Source of the DNA: Candidatus Endomicrobiellum mastotermitis
Lineage (GTDB): Bacteria > Elusimicrobiota > Endomicrobiia > Endomicrobiales > Endomicrobiaceae
DNA: 33,782 nucleotides
Direction: 5' to 3'
Assembly: GCA_031272445.1 (NCBI GenBank)
Contig: JAISTT010000014.1
Span: 1 to 33,782, forward strand
Part shown: positions 24,925-32,961 of the stretch, in pieces
How the letters are laid out: every line of letters begins with the position of its first letter
Position numbering within the stretch: position 1 is the stretch's first letter
Program-made: the position numbers and the translations under genes
Notes under the pieces: model-generated
Database searches by the model: none
What the model was told of the DNA's origin: nothing
What the model saw: the letters and a program-made list of their open reading frames with translations, nothing else

Positions 24925-26820
24925 ATGAAATATGGTTTTATTAAAACGGCAGCAGCAACGCCTCACGTAAAACCAGCAAATCCTTCGGTAAATGCTATAG
25001 AAATAATAAAACTAATAAAAAAAGCAAACGTTTGTGGTGTTGAGCTTTTAGTCTTTCCTGAACTATGCATAACAGGATATACATGCGGAGAATTATTTTT
25101 GTCAGATATCATAATACATTCAGTCACTGATGCACTTGATCAAATATGTAAAGCTACTCTTAATAAAAAAGCCATTATTTTTGTTGGGTCTCCAATTTGG
25201 TACAAAGGGAAACTTTATTCTTGTGCTATTGTCTTTCAAAATGGGAAAATCTTAGGAATTGTGCCTAAAACTGCTTTGCCATCATATTCTGAATTCTACG
25301 AACCACGGTATTTTATTCCAAGTAAAGATAGTTCAGACTATATAAATTTATGTGGACAAAATGTACCTTTTGGAACAGATATAATCTTTGTAGCTAAAAA
25401 CAATGAAAATGTTAAAATTGCTGCTGAAATATGTGAGGATATGTTTGTAATATCTCCACCATCTAATCGTCATGCTCAAGCTGGGGCATCAGTCATAGTA
25501 AATCTTTCTGCATCCAATGAACTTATAGGAAAAAGTGAATACAGGAAAACTCTTATAAAATCACAAAGTGGTCGCTTATTAGCAGGTTACGTCTATACTT
25601 CTGCTGGAAGTGGAGAGTCAGTTAGTGATATAATTTTTTCTGGTCATCGCATTATAGCTGAAAATGGTAAGATCCTTGCAGAGAGTAAACTTTTTGAAAC
25701 TGGACTTACAATATGTGAAATAGATACTTGTAGACTCGCTTATGAACGTCGTAGACTTAACGTTTTTAAGATCAGCTCGACTAATAGCAACTATCATATA
25801 GTAGAATTTACTTTTGACAATACAGGTACAAAACTTGTACGCCATATTTCTCCTTTACCATTTATTCCAAATGATTTAAAATCTGTACCTAGTAGAGCAG
25901 AACTTATACTTCAAATGCAGTCAAGAGCTCTTGCTGAGAGATTAAAGTTCACAGGACTCGATGCAGTGATTGGTGTTTCTGGTGGACTTGATTCCTGTCT
26001 TTCACTCTTAGTCACGCTAAGAAGCTATGAAATTTTAAATAGAAACAAAAAGAACATAATAGCTATTACTATGCCTGGACCTGGCACAAGTATACAAACT
26101 ATAGAAAACGTCTCAAAACTTTCTAAAGCACTTGAAATACAAATCAGAAAAATTCCAATAAATAAGATGCTTAAAAATCATTTAAAAAACATAAAACATA
26201 TAGGGAATAAGGATATTGCATATGAAAACGCACAAGCTCGTGAACGTACACAAATTTTAATGGATATAGCTAATATAGAAAGGGGCTTAGTCATTGGTAC
26301 AAGCGACTTATCCGAAAGTGCTCTCGGTTGGTGTACATATAATGGAGATCATATGTCTATGTACGCAATAAATTCTTCAATACCTAAAACTCTTATAAAA
26401 TATATAATATCTTATGAATCTAAGAGAGTTGAAAAATATAAAAAAGCTTTAATTTCTGTTTTAGAGACAGAAATTAGTCCAGAACTTCTTCCATCAGAGA
26501 AAGGTAAAATTTCACAAAAAACTGAGGATATAATAGGACCATTTGAACTTCATGATTTCTTTTTATATTATACTTTACGTTTTGGACAGGCCCCAGATAA
26601 AACGCTTATGCTTGCTACAAAAGCTTTCAAAGATAAATATAGCAAAGAAGAAATAAAAAAATATCTCAAAGTTTTCATTAAGCGTTTTTTTGCAAATCAG
26701 TTTAAACGTAATTGTATGCCAGATGGAGTAAAAGTTGGAACAATATCTCTTTCACCACGCGGCGATTGGAGAATGGCAACCGAAAGCAATGCCGATGAAT
26801 GGCTCAATTCTATAAAATAG
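24925..26820 (+). CDS. nadE: Glutamine-dependent NAD+ synthetase
   Basis: Last step of NAD synthesis, with ammonia taken from glutamine. The 631-aa protein has two domains. The N-terminal nitrilase-like glutaminase has the Glu-Lys-Cys triad: Glu46 in FPELCITGYTCGE, Lys115 in VPKTALPSY, and Cys170 in AAEICEDMF. The C-terminal synthetase has the PP-loop VSGGLDSCLS (Ser352-Ser357), then GTSDLSESALGWCTYNGDH, the deamido-NAD/ATP site. This is the long bacterial (E. coli-unlike, Mycobacterium-like) form that can use glutamine. AAGAGGAAC lies just before ATG 24925. It closes the gmk unit; about 60 nt later a new promoter starts. Confidence 0.96.
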   Translation: MKYGFIKTAAATPHVKPANPSVNAIEIIKLIKKANVCGVELLVFPELCITGYTCGELFLSDIIIHSVTDALDQICKATLNKKAIIFVGSPIWYKGKLYSCAIVFQNGKILGIVPKTALPSYSEFYEPRYFIPSKDSSDYINLCGQNVPFGTDIIFVAKNNENVKIAAEICEDMFVISPPSNRHAQAGASVIVNLSASNELIGKSEYRKTLIKSQSGRLLAGYVYTSAGSGESVSDIIFSGHRIIAENGKILAESKLFETGLTICEIDTCRLAYERRRLNVFKISSTNSNYHIVEFTFDNTGTKLVRHISPLPFIPNDLKSVPSRAELILQMQSRALAERLKFTGLDAVIGVSGGLDSCLSLLVTLRSYEILNRNKKNIIAITMPGPGTSIQTIENVSKLSKALEIQIRKIPINKMLKNHLKNIKHIGNKDIAYENAQARERTQILMDIANIERGLVIGTSDLSESALGWCTYNGDHMSMYAINSSIPKTLIKYIISYESKRVEKYKKALISVLETEISPELLPSEKGKISQKTEDIIGPFELHDFFLYYTLRFGQAPDKTLMLATKAFKDKYSKEEIKKYLKVFIKRFFANQFKRNCMPDGVKVGTISLSPRGDWRMATESNADEWLNSIK

Positions 26821-26882
26821 CTTTATCACATTACATTAACAAATATTAAAATGAAAACTGGTAACAACTAGAAAGAATTTAT

Positions 26883-26911
26883 TTGACTCAATACTATTTT
26901 TTGAGTATAAT
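26883..26911 (+). promoter_or_regulatory. Strong sigma-70-type promoter of the tRNA/rnpB unit
   Basis: TTGACT (26883-26888), a 17-nt spacer and a perfect TATAAT (26906-26911), the best promoter in the window. The start would be near 26918, 55 nt before tRNA-Ile2. ACTCAA (26886-26891) and TTGAGT (26901-26906) form an inverted repeat inside it, with another TTGAGT shortly downstream, which could be chance or an operator. Confidence 0.75.
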
Positions 26912-26972
26912 TTGCGATAAGATGGTGTTAATTGAGTAAAAATATTTAATTATTCACTTATATTTATCTAAT

Positions 26973-27046
26973 GGGCCTGTAGCTCAGTTGGTTAGAGCAC
27001 TCGACTCATAATCGAATGGTCGTAGGTTCAAGTCCTACCAGGCCCA
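26973..27046 (+). tRNA. tRNA-Ile2 (CAU, lysidine-type)
   Basis: Complete 74-nt cloverleaf. Acceptor GGGCCTG (26973-26979) pairs with CAGGCCC (27039-27045), with discriminator A. The anticodon loop is CTCATAA (27005-27011), anticodon CAT at 27007-27009. The stem context CGACTCATAATCG is typical of the AUA-reading tRNA-Ile whose C34 is changed to lysidine by TilS, and differs from elongator Met (usually GGCTCATAACC). The outermost stem pair is C27-A43, a mismatch. No CCA is encoded. Elongator tRNA-Met is the alternative. Confidence 0.85.
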
Positions 27047-27115
27047 AAGTAGGGTGTGTAAAAGCTATTTATTATGGAGTCTAATATTCGTATATTTATA
27101 ACATTAAAGATGGAG

Positions 27116-27187
27116 GGGTAGTTAGCTCAGTGGAAGAGCACTTTCCTCACACGTGAGTGGTCACAGGTTCGAATCCTGTACTACCCA
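27116..27187 (+). tRNA. tRNA-Val (CAC)
   Basis: 72-nt cloverleaf. Acceptor GGGTAGT (27116-27122) pairs with ACTACCC (27180-27186), with discriminator A. The T arm is ACAGG-TTCGAAT-CCTGT. The anticodon loop is CTCACAC, anticodon CAC at 27148-27150. The anticodon stem CTTTC/GTGAG is poor: one T-T mismatch (30-40) and one T-G pair. CTCAC next to GTGAG can pair in an alternative, wrong register. No CCA is encoded. Identity is set by the anticodon; the weak stem lowers certainty a little. Confidence 0.85.
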
Positions 27188-27242
27188 AATAGTTCTATAA
27201 AACAATGTCTAGATCAAGGTTGATTATATAATAAGAATATAA

Positions 27243-27962
27243 ATGGAAAATTTAAAGCAAGAACTAGAGCTATTATACGAATTGCAAAAATATGATGTCA
27301 AAATATACAATCTTAAGAAAAAAATCAATAAAATTCCTTTAGAGATTGAAGAAATAAAAAGAGTTTTGGAATTAGAAAATAAAAAGACTGACTTAGATGT
27401 TAAAAAAGAAAATTTTAATAGACTAAACTCCTTAAAAAATGAGAAAGAGGCATTGCTTAACTCAAAAGAAAAAAAAATTAATAAATATTTAGCGGAGTTA
27501 AATGTTGTTAAATCAAATGATACTTACAGAATATTGCTTTCAGAAATAGAAAAAGTAAAAGAATACAAAAATGTCCTCGAGGATGAAGTTTTAGAACTTA
27601 TTGAAAAAATAGATAAAGAATATATAGTTATCAAAACTAATGAAAACAAATTAAAAGAAATTGAACAAAAAATAAAGTATGAGATATGTGAAATTAGAAG
27701 CTTTGAAAAAAAACTTGAAAAAGAAATAAACGAAATAGAAAAAGAAAGACAAGAGCAAAAATCAAAAATTGATAAAACTATATTATTACAGTATGAAAGG
27801 TTACGCGGTAATTATCGTAGTGAAAAAATAATTTGCATCATTGATGGAGAAAGTTGCGAAGGTTGTGGAATAATGTTAAGACCACAATTAATAAATCAAG
27901 TGCAAAAATGTCATGAACTTGTTTTCTGTGACAATTGCTCTAGTATACTATTAAAAATTTAA
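27243..27962 (+). CDS. Coiled-coil protein with C-terminal C4 zinc ribbon (CT398-like)
   Basis: 239-aa protein of unproven function. Residues ~1-190 are a long charged coiled coil rich in Lys and Glu (two antiparallel helices in relatives such as Chlamydia CT398). The end is a zinc ribbon with Cys205-x2-Cys208 (CEGCGIML) and Cys229-x2-Cys232 (CDNC). The family is widespread and is often described as a putative nucleic-acid-binding zinc ribbon protein. ATG 27243 has no visible ribosome site. The stop lies only 14 nt before the predicted 5' end of rnpB, so it and the RNase P RNA very likely share a transcript; a role near RNA processing is an inference from this position only. Confidence 0.85.
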   Translation: MENLKQELELLYELQKYDVKIYNLKKKINKIPLEIEEIKRVLELENKKTDLDVKKENFNRLNSLKNEKEALLNSKEKKINKYLAELNVVKSNDTYRILLSEIEKVKEYKNVLEDEVLELIEKIDKEYIVIKTNENKLKEIEQKIKYEICEIRSFEKKLEKEINEIEKERQEQKSKIDKTILLQYERLRGNYRSEKIICIIDGESCEGCGIMLRPQLINQVQKCHELVFCDNCSSILLKI

Positions 27963-27976
27963 CTTAATATAAAATA

Positions 27977-28326
27977 TAGAGATGGATATGTAATCGCTTT
28001 ACACATTAATTGTAAAGAGGAAAGTCCGAACTTTATCTGTAGAAAATTATACTGCAGAAAATGGTAATAGGTAATTCCTATCATTCGTAAGAGTAGAGGT
28101 GCGAACAGAGACGTTTTTCTTTGGAAACAAAAAAAATATCCTACAATATACAAAGGGATAAGTTTTTGCAGTAATGCAAAAAGTGAAACGGCTAAAACCT
28201 TACCATAAAGCAAGACTGAAAAATTATAGTCGCTTGATCGTTAAAAGCAATTTTAACGACAGAGAAATGATTGCACTTTTAAATTCTTATTTTAAAAGAC
28301 AGAATTCGGTGTATAATCCATCTCTA
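27977..28326 (+). ncRNA. rnpB: RNase P RNA (bacterial type A-like)
   Basis: Catalytic RNA that trims tRNA 5' leaders. The universal 5' core GAGGAAAGTCC is at 28017-28027 and the matching 3' core ACAGAATTCGG at 28300-28310; together they make helix P4. Between them come GGTAATTCC, GCGAACAGAGA (28102-28112), GTGAAACGGCTAAAACC, AAAGCAAGACTG and CAGAGAAATGATTGCAC, in the order expected for RNase P RNA. The ends TAGAGATGGAT (27977-27987) and ATCCATCTCTA (28316-28326) form a perfect 11-bp P1. The length is about 350 nt. The RNA is unusually AT-rich, and core positions such as GTCCGAAC differ from the common GTCCGGGC. A T-run follows 9 nt after P1. Confidence 0.93.
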
Positions 28327-28370
28327 GGGTATACTTTTTTACTTTTCAAAAAATTTACATTTAAAACTTT

Positions 28371-28466
28371 TTAGTATATATTAGTGTATAGTTTTTTACT
28401 AACTGACTTACACATTCAAATCTTTTACCTGAGTGTATATGATCGAGATATTATATCTTTTAGTGT
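28371..28466 (+). promoter_or_regulatory. Repeated TTAGTGT-type boxes upstream of rsmH
   Basis: Boxes: TTAGTAT (28371-28377), TTAGTGT (28381-28387), TGAGTGT (28430-28436) and TTAGTGT (28460-28466). The first two form a 10-bp tandem (TTAGTATATA, TTAGTGTATA), and the other distances are 49 and 30 bp, close to whole helical turns. From memory, MraZ of Mollicutes binds AAAGTG(T/G) repeated every 10 bp before the dcw genes, so these may be MraZ-type operators. No mraZ is seen here; chance in AT-rich DNA is not excluded. Confidence 0.4.
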
Positions 28467-28479
28467 GAGTGTGTTCTAA

Positions 28480-29352
28480 ATGTATCACATTCCAGTAATG
28501 CCTTTAGAAGTGTCACATTATTTAATAAATAATCCGAATGGTTTATATATTGACTGTACTTTTGGAGATGGAGGTCACACATTATACTTACTCAACAACT
28601 TCAAAAATATTAAAATAGTCGCTTTTGATTGGGATGAGGACGTGTCAAAAAGACTCTTTAAAAAAGAGAACTTAAATAACAGAGTGATATTTATAAGAGA
28701 AAATTTTAAGAACATAAAAAGATCTTTATTAAAGATAAACATAAATAAAGTTGATGGCATTTTAGCTGATTTAGGAGTCTCAACAAAACAATTGAGCAAT
28801 TTAGAGAGAGGTTTTTCTTTTAATTCTAGCGTTCTTGACATGAGAATGGATAATAGGAATAAATTAACGGCTAAAGAAATAGTTAATTCTTACTCACCTG
28901 AAGATTTAGCTGACATTTTTTATACATATGGAGAAGAGTACAAATCTAGACAAATAGCTAAAGCCATTGTTTTACGCAGAAAAACAATGATAATAAATAC
29001 TGCAATTGAACTTCAAAAAATAATATATTCTGTTAAAAGAACTAGAAGTAAAAAAAACCCGGCAACAAAAGTTTTTCAAGCTCTAAGGATTTTCATAAAT
29101 AATGAACTTAAAAACCTGGAAACTTTACTATTTGATAGTCATAAATTATTAAATACAGGAGGAAGAATCGCTATAATAAGTTTCCATTCTTTAGAAGATA
29201 GAATAGTTAAAAAGAATTTTAAACATAACTCTGATTCTAAAATATATAAAATAATTACAAAAAAAATTATTACACCTTCAAAGATTGAGATAAAAAATAA
29301 TTGCAAAAGTAGAAGCGCAAAAATGAGAGTAGCAGAGAAAATAGATGTATAA
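28480..29352 (+). CDS. rsmH: 16S rRNA m4C1402 methyltransferase RsmH (MraW)
   Basis: S-adenosylmethionine-dependent enzyme that methylates N4 of C1402 in 16S rRNA. At 290 aa it has the family layout: HIPVMPLEV at the N-terminus, the SAM motif DCTFGDGGHT (25-34), VDGILADLGVSTKQL, ERGFSF and LDMRMD, and near the C-terminus GRIAIISFHSLEDRIVK. It is the first recognisable gene of the dcw cluster here; the usual upstream mraZ is missing and rnpB lies there instead. It overlaps ftsL by 8 nt. Confidence 0.96.
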   Translation: MYHIPVMPLEVSHYLINNPNGLYIDCTFGDGGHTLYLLNNFKNIKIVAFDWDEDVSKRLFKKENLNNRVIFIRENFKNIKRSLLKININKVDGILADLGVSTKQLSNLERGFSFNSSVLDMRMDNRNKLTAKEIVNSYSPEDLADIFYTYGEEYKSRQIAKAIVLRRKTMIINTAIELQKIIYSVKRTRSKKNPATKVFQALRIFINNELKNLETLLFDSHKLLNTGGRIAIISFHSLEDRIVKKNFKHNSDSKIYKIITKKIITPSKIEIKNNCKSRSAKMRVAEKIDV

Positions 29353-29596
29353 GTCATTTTCACTGCTTATAATAATAATTATTAGTATTTTTATTTATCT
29401 TTGGCAACAAAATACTTCTACAAGGTACGCTTATAAAGTAAGTAGTTTACAGTTTGAATACGACAATATTAACTTAGAAAATGATTCTTTAAAATTAAAA
29501 ATAAATTCTATACTTGCACTCGAGAAAATGGACAAAATCGCTAAAGAAAAAAACTTTTCAACTCCAGATGAAGGTTCTATAGTTTATATTGATTAA
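29345..29596 (+). CDS. ftsL: FtsL-like septum protein
   Basis: An 83-aa protein with the FtsL layout: a short basic start, one membrane helix (about residues 6-20, rich in Leu/Ile), then a periplasmic heptad-like coiled coil (SSLQFEYDNINLENDSLKLK) and a short tail. FtsL joins FtsB and FtsQ to activate the septal synthase FtsI/FtsW. FtsL sequences are poorly conserved, so the call rests on size, topology and place between rsmH and ftsI. ATG 29345 overlaps the rsmH end by 8 nt. The 122-nt gap to ftsI contains one more TTAGTGTAT box (29606-29614). Confidence 0.8.
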   Translation: MYKSFSLLIIIIISIFIYLWQQNTSTRYAYKVSSLQFEYDNINLENDSLKLKINSILALEKMDKIAKEKNFSTPDEGSIVYID

Positions 29597-29718
29597 CTTT
29601 ATTCTTTAGTGTATGTCTATTTCTCAATAGTTTTTATAACTTTTATATATTTTTAGAATTGTTTACAAAGAGACTACAAATTATGAAATTATAATATTAA
29701 TTAAAATAACATATCCTC

Positions 29719-31410
29719 ATGATAAAAAATACGAAACAGATAGATAGAAAAATATTACTTACACTCATAGTTTTCATGTTTTTTTTCATTTTATTTATAA
29801 AGCTTATGCTCATTCAAATTTTTTTACACGCCAGAATAAACACTACAGTTGAAAAAATGATAAATCGTGAAAATGTCGAAGTAGCAAAGCGTGGTGATAT
29901 TTTGGATTCTAAAGGAAACATTCTTGCTTCAAGTATAAAAAAACACAATATATTTCTTGATCCAAAAATAATAGAAGATTTCTGTGAATTGAAAAATGTT
30001 TTATCTGAGAATGGAATAACATTTAAAGAAAAAAATTTAAACGAATTTGGGAAGACGGCTTACGTCCCAATTGCTTTTAATGTTGATACTAAGCTTGTCA
30101 ATAAAATTAAAAATAAAAAATTAAAAGGTATCGGGTTTGAAAATAAATACGTAAGACAATACCCAGAAGGAAAACTTCTTGCTCACATTCTCGGGAAAAC
30201 TGGTTATAATGGAAGTGGTTTAGCTGGTATTGAAAAAAGGTATAATGAAGTTTTATCCGGGAATAATATTATAACAAAAAATAGAAGAGATGGACACGGA
30301 TATATAATACGGGATAAATTTGTTGACAAGTCTAAAATTTGTGGGCAAAATATTAAGCTCAGTATAGATCGTACTATACAGTTTATAGTAGAACAAGAAT
30401 TGAGAAAAACTTTTGATAAATATAAAGCGAAGAAAGCTATATGTATAGTCCAAGATCCAAAAACTGGAAATATTCTTGCGATGGTTTCTCTACCAGATTT
30501 TGATTCTTCTACTAAAATTAAAGATATTGAAGTTTTAAAAAATTCAGCAATAAGTGACGTTTATGAACCAGGATCAACTTTTAAAATCGTCACCATTTCT
30601 GCCGCACTAGAGGAAGGAAAAATAAAATTTTCAGATGTTTTTTATTTAGAGAATGGAAGATATAAAATTGCAAATCATACCATAAAAGACAATCACAAAA
30701 TTGAAGGTTGCGTTTCATTAAGTAAAGCTTTAGAACAATCGTCTAACATAGCCATGGTAAAAATTGCCCAAAAACTCGGAAAAGAAGATTTTTACAGATA
30801 TATAAGAAAATTTGGGTTCTATTCATTAACAGGTATCGATTTGCCAGATGAAGCAAAAGGACTTTTAAAAGATATTAAAAAATGGGATGTTTTATCTCTA
30901 CCTACACTTTCTTTTGGACAAGGTATAGGAGTTACAGCAATTCAGATGATAAATGCTTTTTCTGCTATTGCAAATGATGGAGTATTAGTAAAACCTTCTA
31001 TAAAATATATAGAAAAAAGTGACACTAAAACAGTCGATAATAGTTGTAATTCCAAAGAAATGTGGAGAGTAGTTTCAGTTGAAACTGCACAAATAGTAAA
31101 AAAACTTCTAAAAAATGTTGTAGATTTTGGCACTGGCAAAAGTGCCAAAATCTCTGGGTATACTATTGGAGGAAAAACCGGAACAGCACAGAAATTTGAT
31201 CCTACAACAAAAACCTATTCTCTCAAATATTATATTGCTTCTTTCTGTGGAATGATACCCGCAATGAATCCAAAAATCGTAATACTTGTCGTCATTGACG
31301 AGCCGAAAGGTGCAAATTATTATGCTTCTTCAGTCGCATCACCAGTTTTTGCAAACATAGCCAAAAGAACAGTACAATATTTAAATATTAAGAAAGATGA
31401 TAAAAATTAA
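29719..31410 (+). CDS. ftsI: FtsI/PBP2B-type peptidoglycan transpeptidase
   Basis: Class B penicillin-binding protein (563 aa), cross-links septal peptidoglycan in the periplasm. An N-terminal membrane helix (about 12-35) is followed by the PBP dimer domain (KRGDILDSKGNILASS; GKLLAHILGKTG; GLAGIEKRYNEVLSG). The transpeptidase domain has Ser286 in STFK (286-289), Ser341-x-Asn343 (SSN) and KTG at 486-488 (GGKTGTAQ). There is no PASTA domain. ATG 29719 has no clear ribosome site. murE starts 18 nt after the stop. Distinguishing FtsI from an SpoVD-type relative depends on context, and the dcw position favours FtsI. Confidence 0.94.
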   Translation: MIKNTKQIDRKILLTLIVFMFFFILFIKLMLIQIFLHARINTTVEKMINRENVEVAKRGDILDSKGNILASSIKKHNIFLDPKIIEDFCELKNVLSENGITFKEKNLNEFGKTAYVPIAFNVDTKLVNKIKNKKLKGIGFENKYVRQYPEGKLLAHILGKTGYNGSGLAGIEKRYNEVLSGNNIITKNRRDGHGYIIRDKFVDKSKICGQNIKLSIDRTIQFIVEQELRKTFDKYKAKKAICIVQDPKTGNILAMVSLPDFDSSTKIKDIEVLKNSAISDVYEPGSTFKIVTISAALEEGKIKFSDVFYLENGRYKIANHTIKDNHKIEGCVSLSKALEQSSNIAMVKIAQKLGKEDFYRYIRKFGFYSLTGIDLPDEAKGLLKDIKKWDVLSLPTLSFGQGIGVTAIQMINAFSAIANDGVLVKPSIKYIEKSDTKTVDNSCNSKEMWRVVSVETAQIVKKLLKNVVDFGTGKSAKISGYTIGGKTGTAQKFDPTTKTYSLKYYIASFCGMIPAMNPKIVILVVIDEPKGANYYASSVASPVFANIAKRTVQYLNIKKDDKN

Positions 31411-31428
31411 TTAATGGGATTATGAGTT

Positions 31429-32961
31429 ATGAAATTGAAAAATCTTTTACGCAATGAAAATGTAATTATTATAGGTGACGATGATACTGAAATATTAGAA
31501 ATATCGTACGATTCTAGAAAAATATATAAGAATTACGCTTTTTTTGCTCTTCCAGGTTATAATAGCGACGGAAAGAATTACATAAACGAAGCAATATCAA
31601 GAGGTGCTTCTGTAATCATTACAGAAGCAAAATATGACAATAATAATATAACAACCCAAGTTATTGTTAAAGATATCTTTCATTTTATGTCAATCTTTTG
31701 TGCAAAATTCTATAACTATCCTGACAGAGAACTAAATATTATAGGCATAACTGGTACAAATGGCAAAACAACAACTACTTATATGCTTGAAAGCATATTT
31801 ATTAATTCAAATATTGATTGTGGAGTTATAGGTACAATTAATTATAGATATAAAAACAAAATTATTAATGGAGATAACACAACACCACAATCATTGGATA
31901 TTTATAGAATTATGAAAGAAATGGTAGATAATGGTATTAAATATCTTATAATGGAAGTGTCTTCACATGCTTTAAGTCTAGGCAGAGTATATGGTATAGA
32001 TTTTGATATAGTAGTTTTTACGAATTTAACACAAGATCACTTAGATTTCCACAAAAATAAGGATAACTATTTTGAAGCCAAATCTATACTGTTTAAAAGA
32101 TTAGGAATATACACAAAAAGAAACAAAAAATATGCTGTAATAAATATTGATGATCCTTATGGAAAAAAATTATCTAAAACAAAAATCAATGCAGAAATAG
32201 TACTCTATTCTGTCTTAGAGAAAGATATAGCAGATTTTAAAGCTAAAAATATTATAACTACAAATAAAGGTAGTATTTTCGATCTATTTTTTTATAATGA
32301 AAAAGTAAAAATAGAAATAAACCATATAGGTCTACATAATGTTTACAATGCTGTGGCGGCTTTTGTTGTTGCTATTCATAGTGAAATTTCTTTAGAAAAA
32401 ATCCTTAAAGGTTTAAATAACTTAATGAATATTCCAGGGAGACTTGAAAAAGTGGATACAAATGGAATGGGATTTGAAGTAGCTATCGATTATGCCCACA
32501 CAAATGATGCTCTAAAAAACGTCCTACAAGTTCTAAAAAACTTAAAATTTAAAAAAATTATTACTGTCTTTGGCTGTGGCGGTAATAGGGATAGGGCAAA
32601 AAGACCACTAATGGGACAAATTGCCTCAAAAATGAGTGATTTCGTTTTTATAACATCCGATAATCCAAGAACAGAGGATCCTTATCAAATAATTTTAGAT
32701 ATAGAAACTGGAATAAAAAAATCTAATAAAGAAAACTATAAAGTAGTAGTAGATAGGGAATCGGCTATAAAAGAAGCCGTGATGATGGCAAGTAAAAACG
32801 ATATTGTTTTAATTGCCGGAAAAGGGCACGAAACTTATCAAATCATAGGCACAGAAAAGATCAACTTTAATGACATTGAAGTCGCTAAAAAATACATTGA
32901 TATAAAAAAGAAGCAAAAAGACACATTAAAGCAAATAAACCAAAAAGAATTTACTTTTTAA
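31429..32961 (+). CDS. murE: UDP-MurNAc-tripeptide synthetase MurE (meso-DAP type)
   Basis: Cytoplasmic Mur ligase that adds the third residue to UDP-MurNAc-L-Ala-D-Glu. The 510-aa protein has the N-terminal domain with SYDSRKIYKNYAFFALPG, the ATP loop GITGTNGKTTTTY (Lys113), VMEVSSHAL-like LIMEVSSHALSLGRV, NLTQDHLDFH, and the C-terminal domain with HTNDALKNVL and FGCGGNRDRAKRPLMG. DNPR at 411-414 (TSDNPRTEDP) is the signature for meso-diaminopimelate rather than lysine. murF starts at the base after its stop. Confidence 0.96.
   Translation: MKLKNLLRNENVIIIGDDDTEILEISYDSRKIYKNYAFFALPGYNSDGKNYINEAISRGASVIITEAKYDNNNITTQVIVKDIFHFMSIFCAKFYNYPDRELNIIGITGTNGKTTTTYMLESIFINSNIDCGVIGTINYRYKNKIINGDNTTPQSLDIYRIMKEMVDNGIKYLIMEVSSHALSLGRVYGIDFDIVVFTNLTQDHLDFHKNKDNYFEAKSILFKRLGIYTKRNKKYAVINIDDPYGKKLSKTKINAEIVLYSVLEKDIADFKAKNIITTNKGSIFDLFFYNEKVKIEINHIGLHNVYNAVAAFVVAIHSEISLEKILKGLNNLMNIPGRLEKVDTNGMGFEVAIDYAHTNDALKNVLQVLKNLKFKKIITVFGCGGNRDRAKRPLMGQIASKMSDFVFITSDNPRTEDPYQIILDIETGIKKSNKENYKVVVDRESAIKEAVMMASKNDIVLIAGKGHETYQIIGTEKINFNDIEVAKKYIDIKKKQKDTLKQINQKEFTF

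Noticed and set aside
27959-28213. 84-codon minus-strand ORF
   Set aside because: Antisense to rnpB, no recognisable domain, no ribosome site.
28174-28374. 66-codon + strand ORF
   Set aside because: It lies within and just after rnpB, covering the conserved AAGTGAAACGG and CR-V segments; chance ORF in a structured RNA.
29662-29695. TTTACA and TATAAT as a promoter for ftsI
   Set aside because: The spacer is 22 nt, too long for a sigma-70-type promoter.
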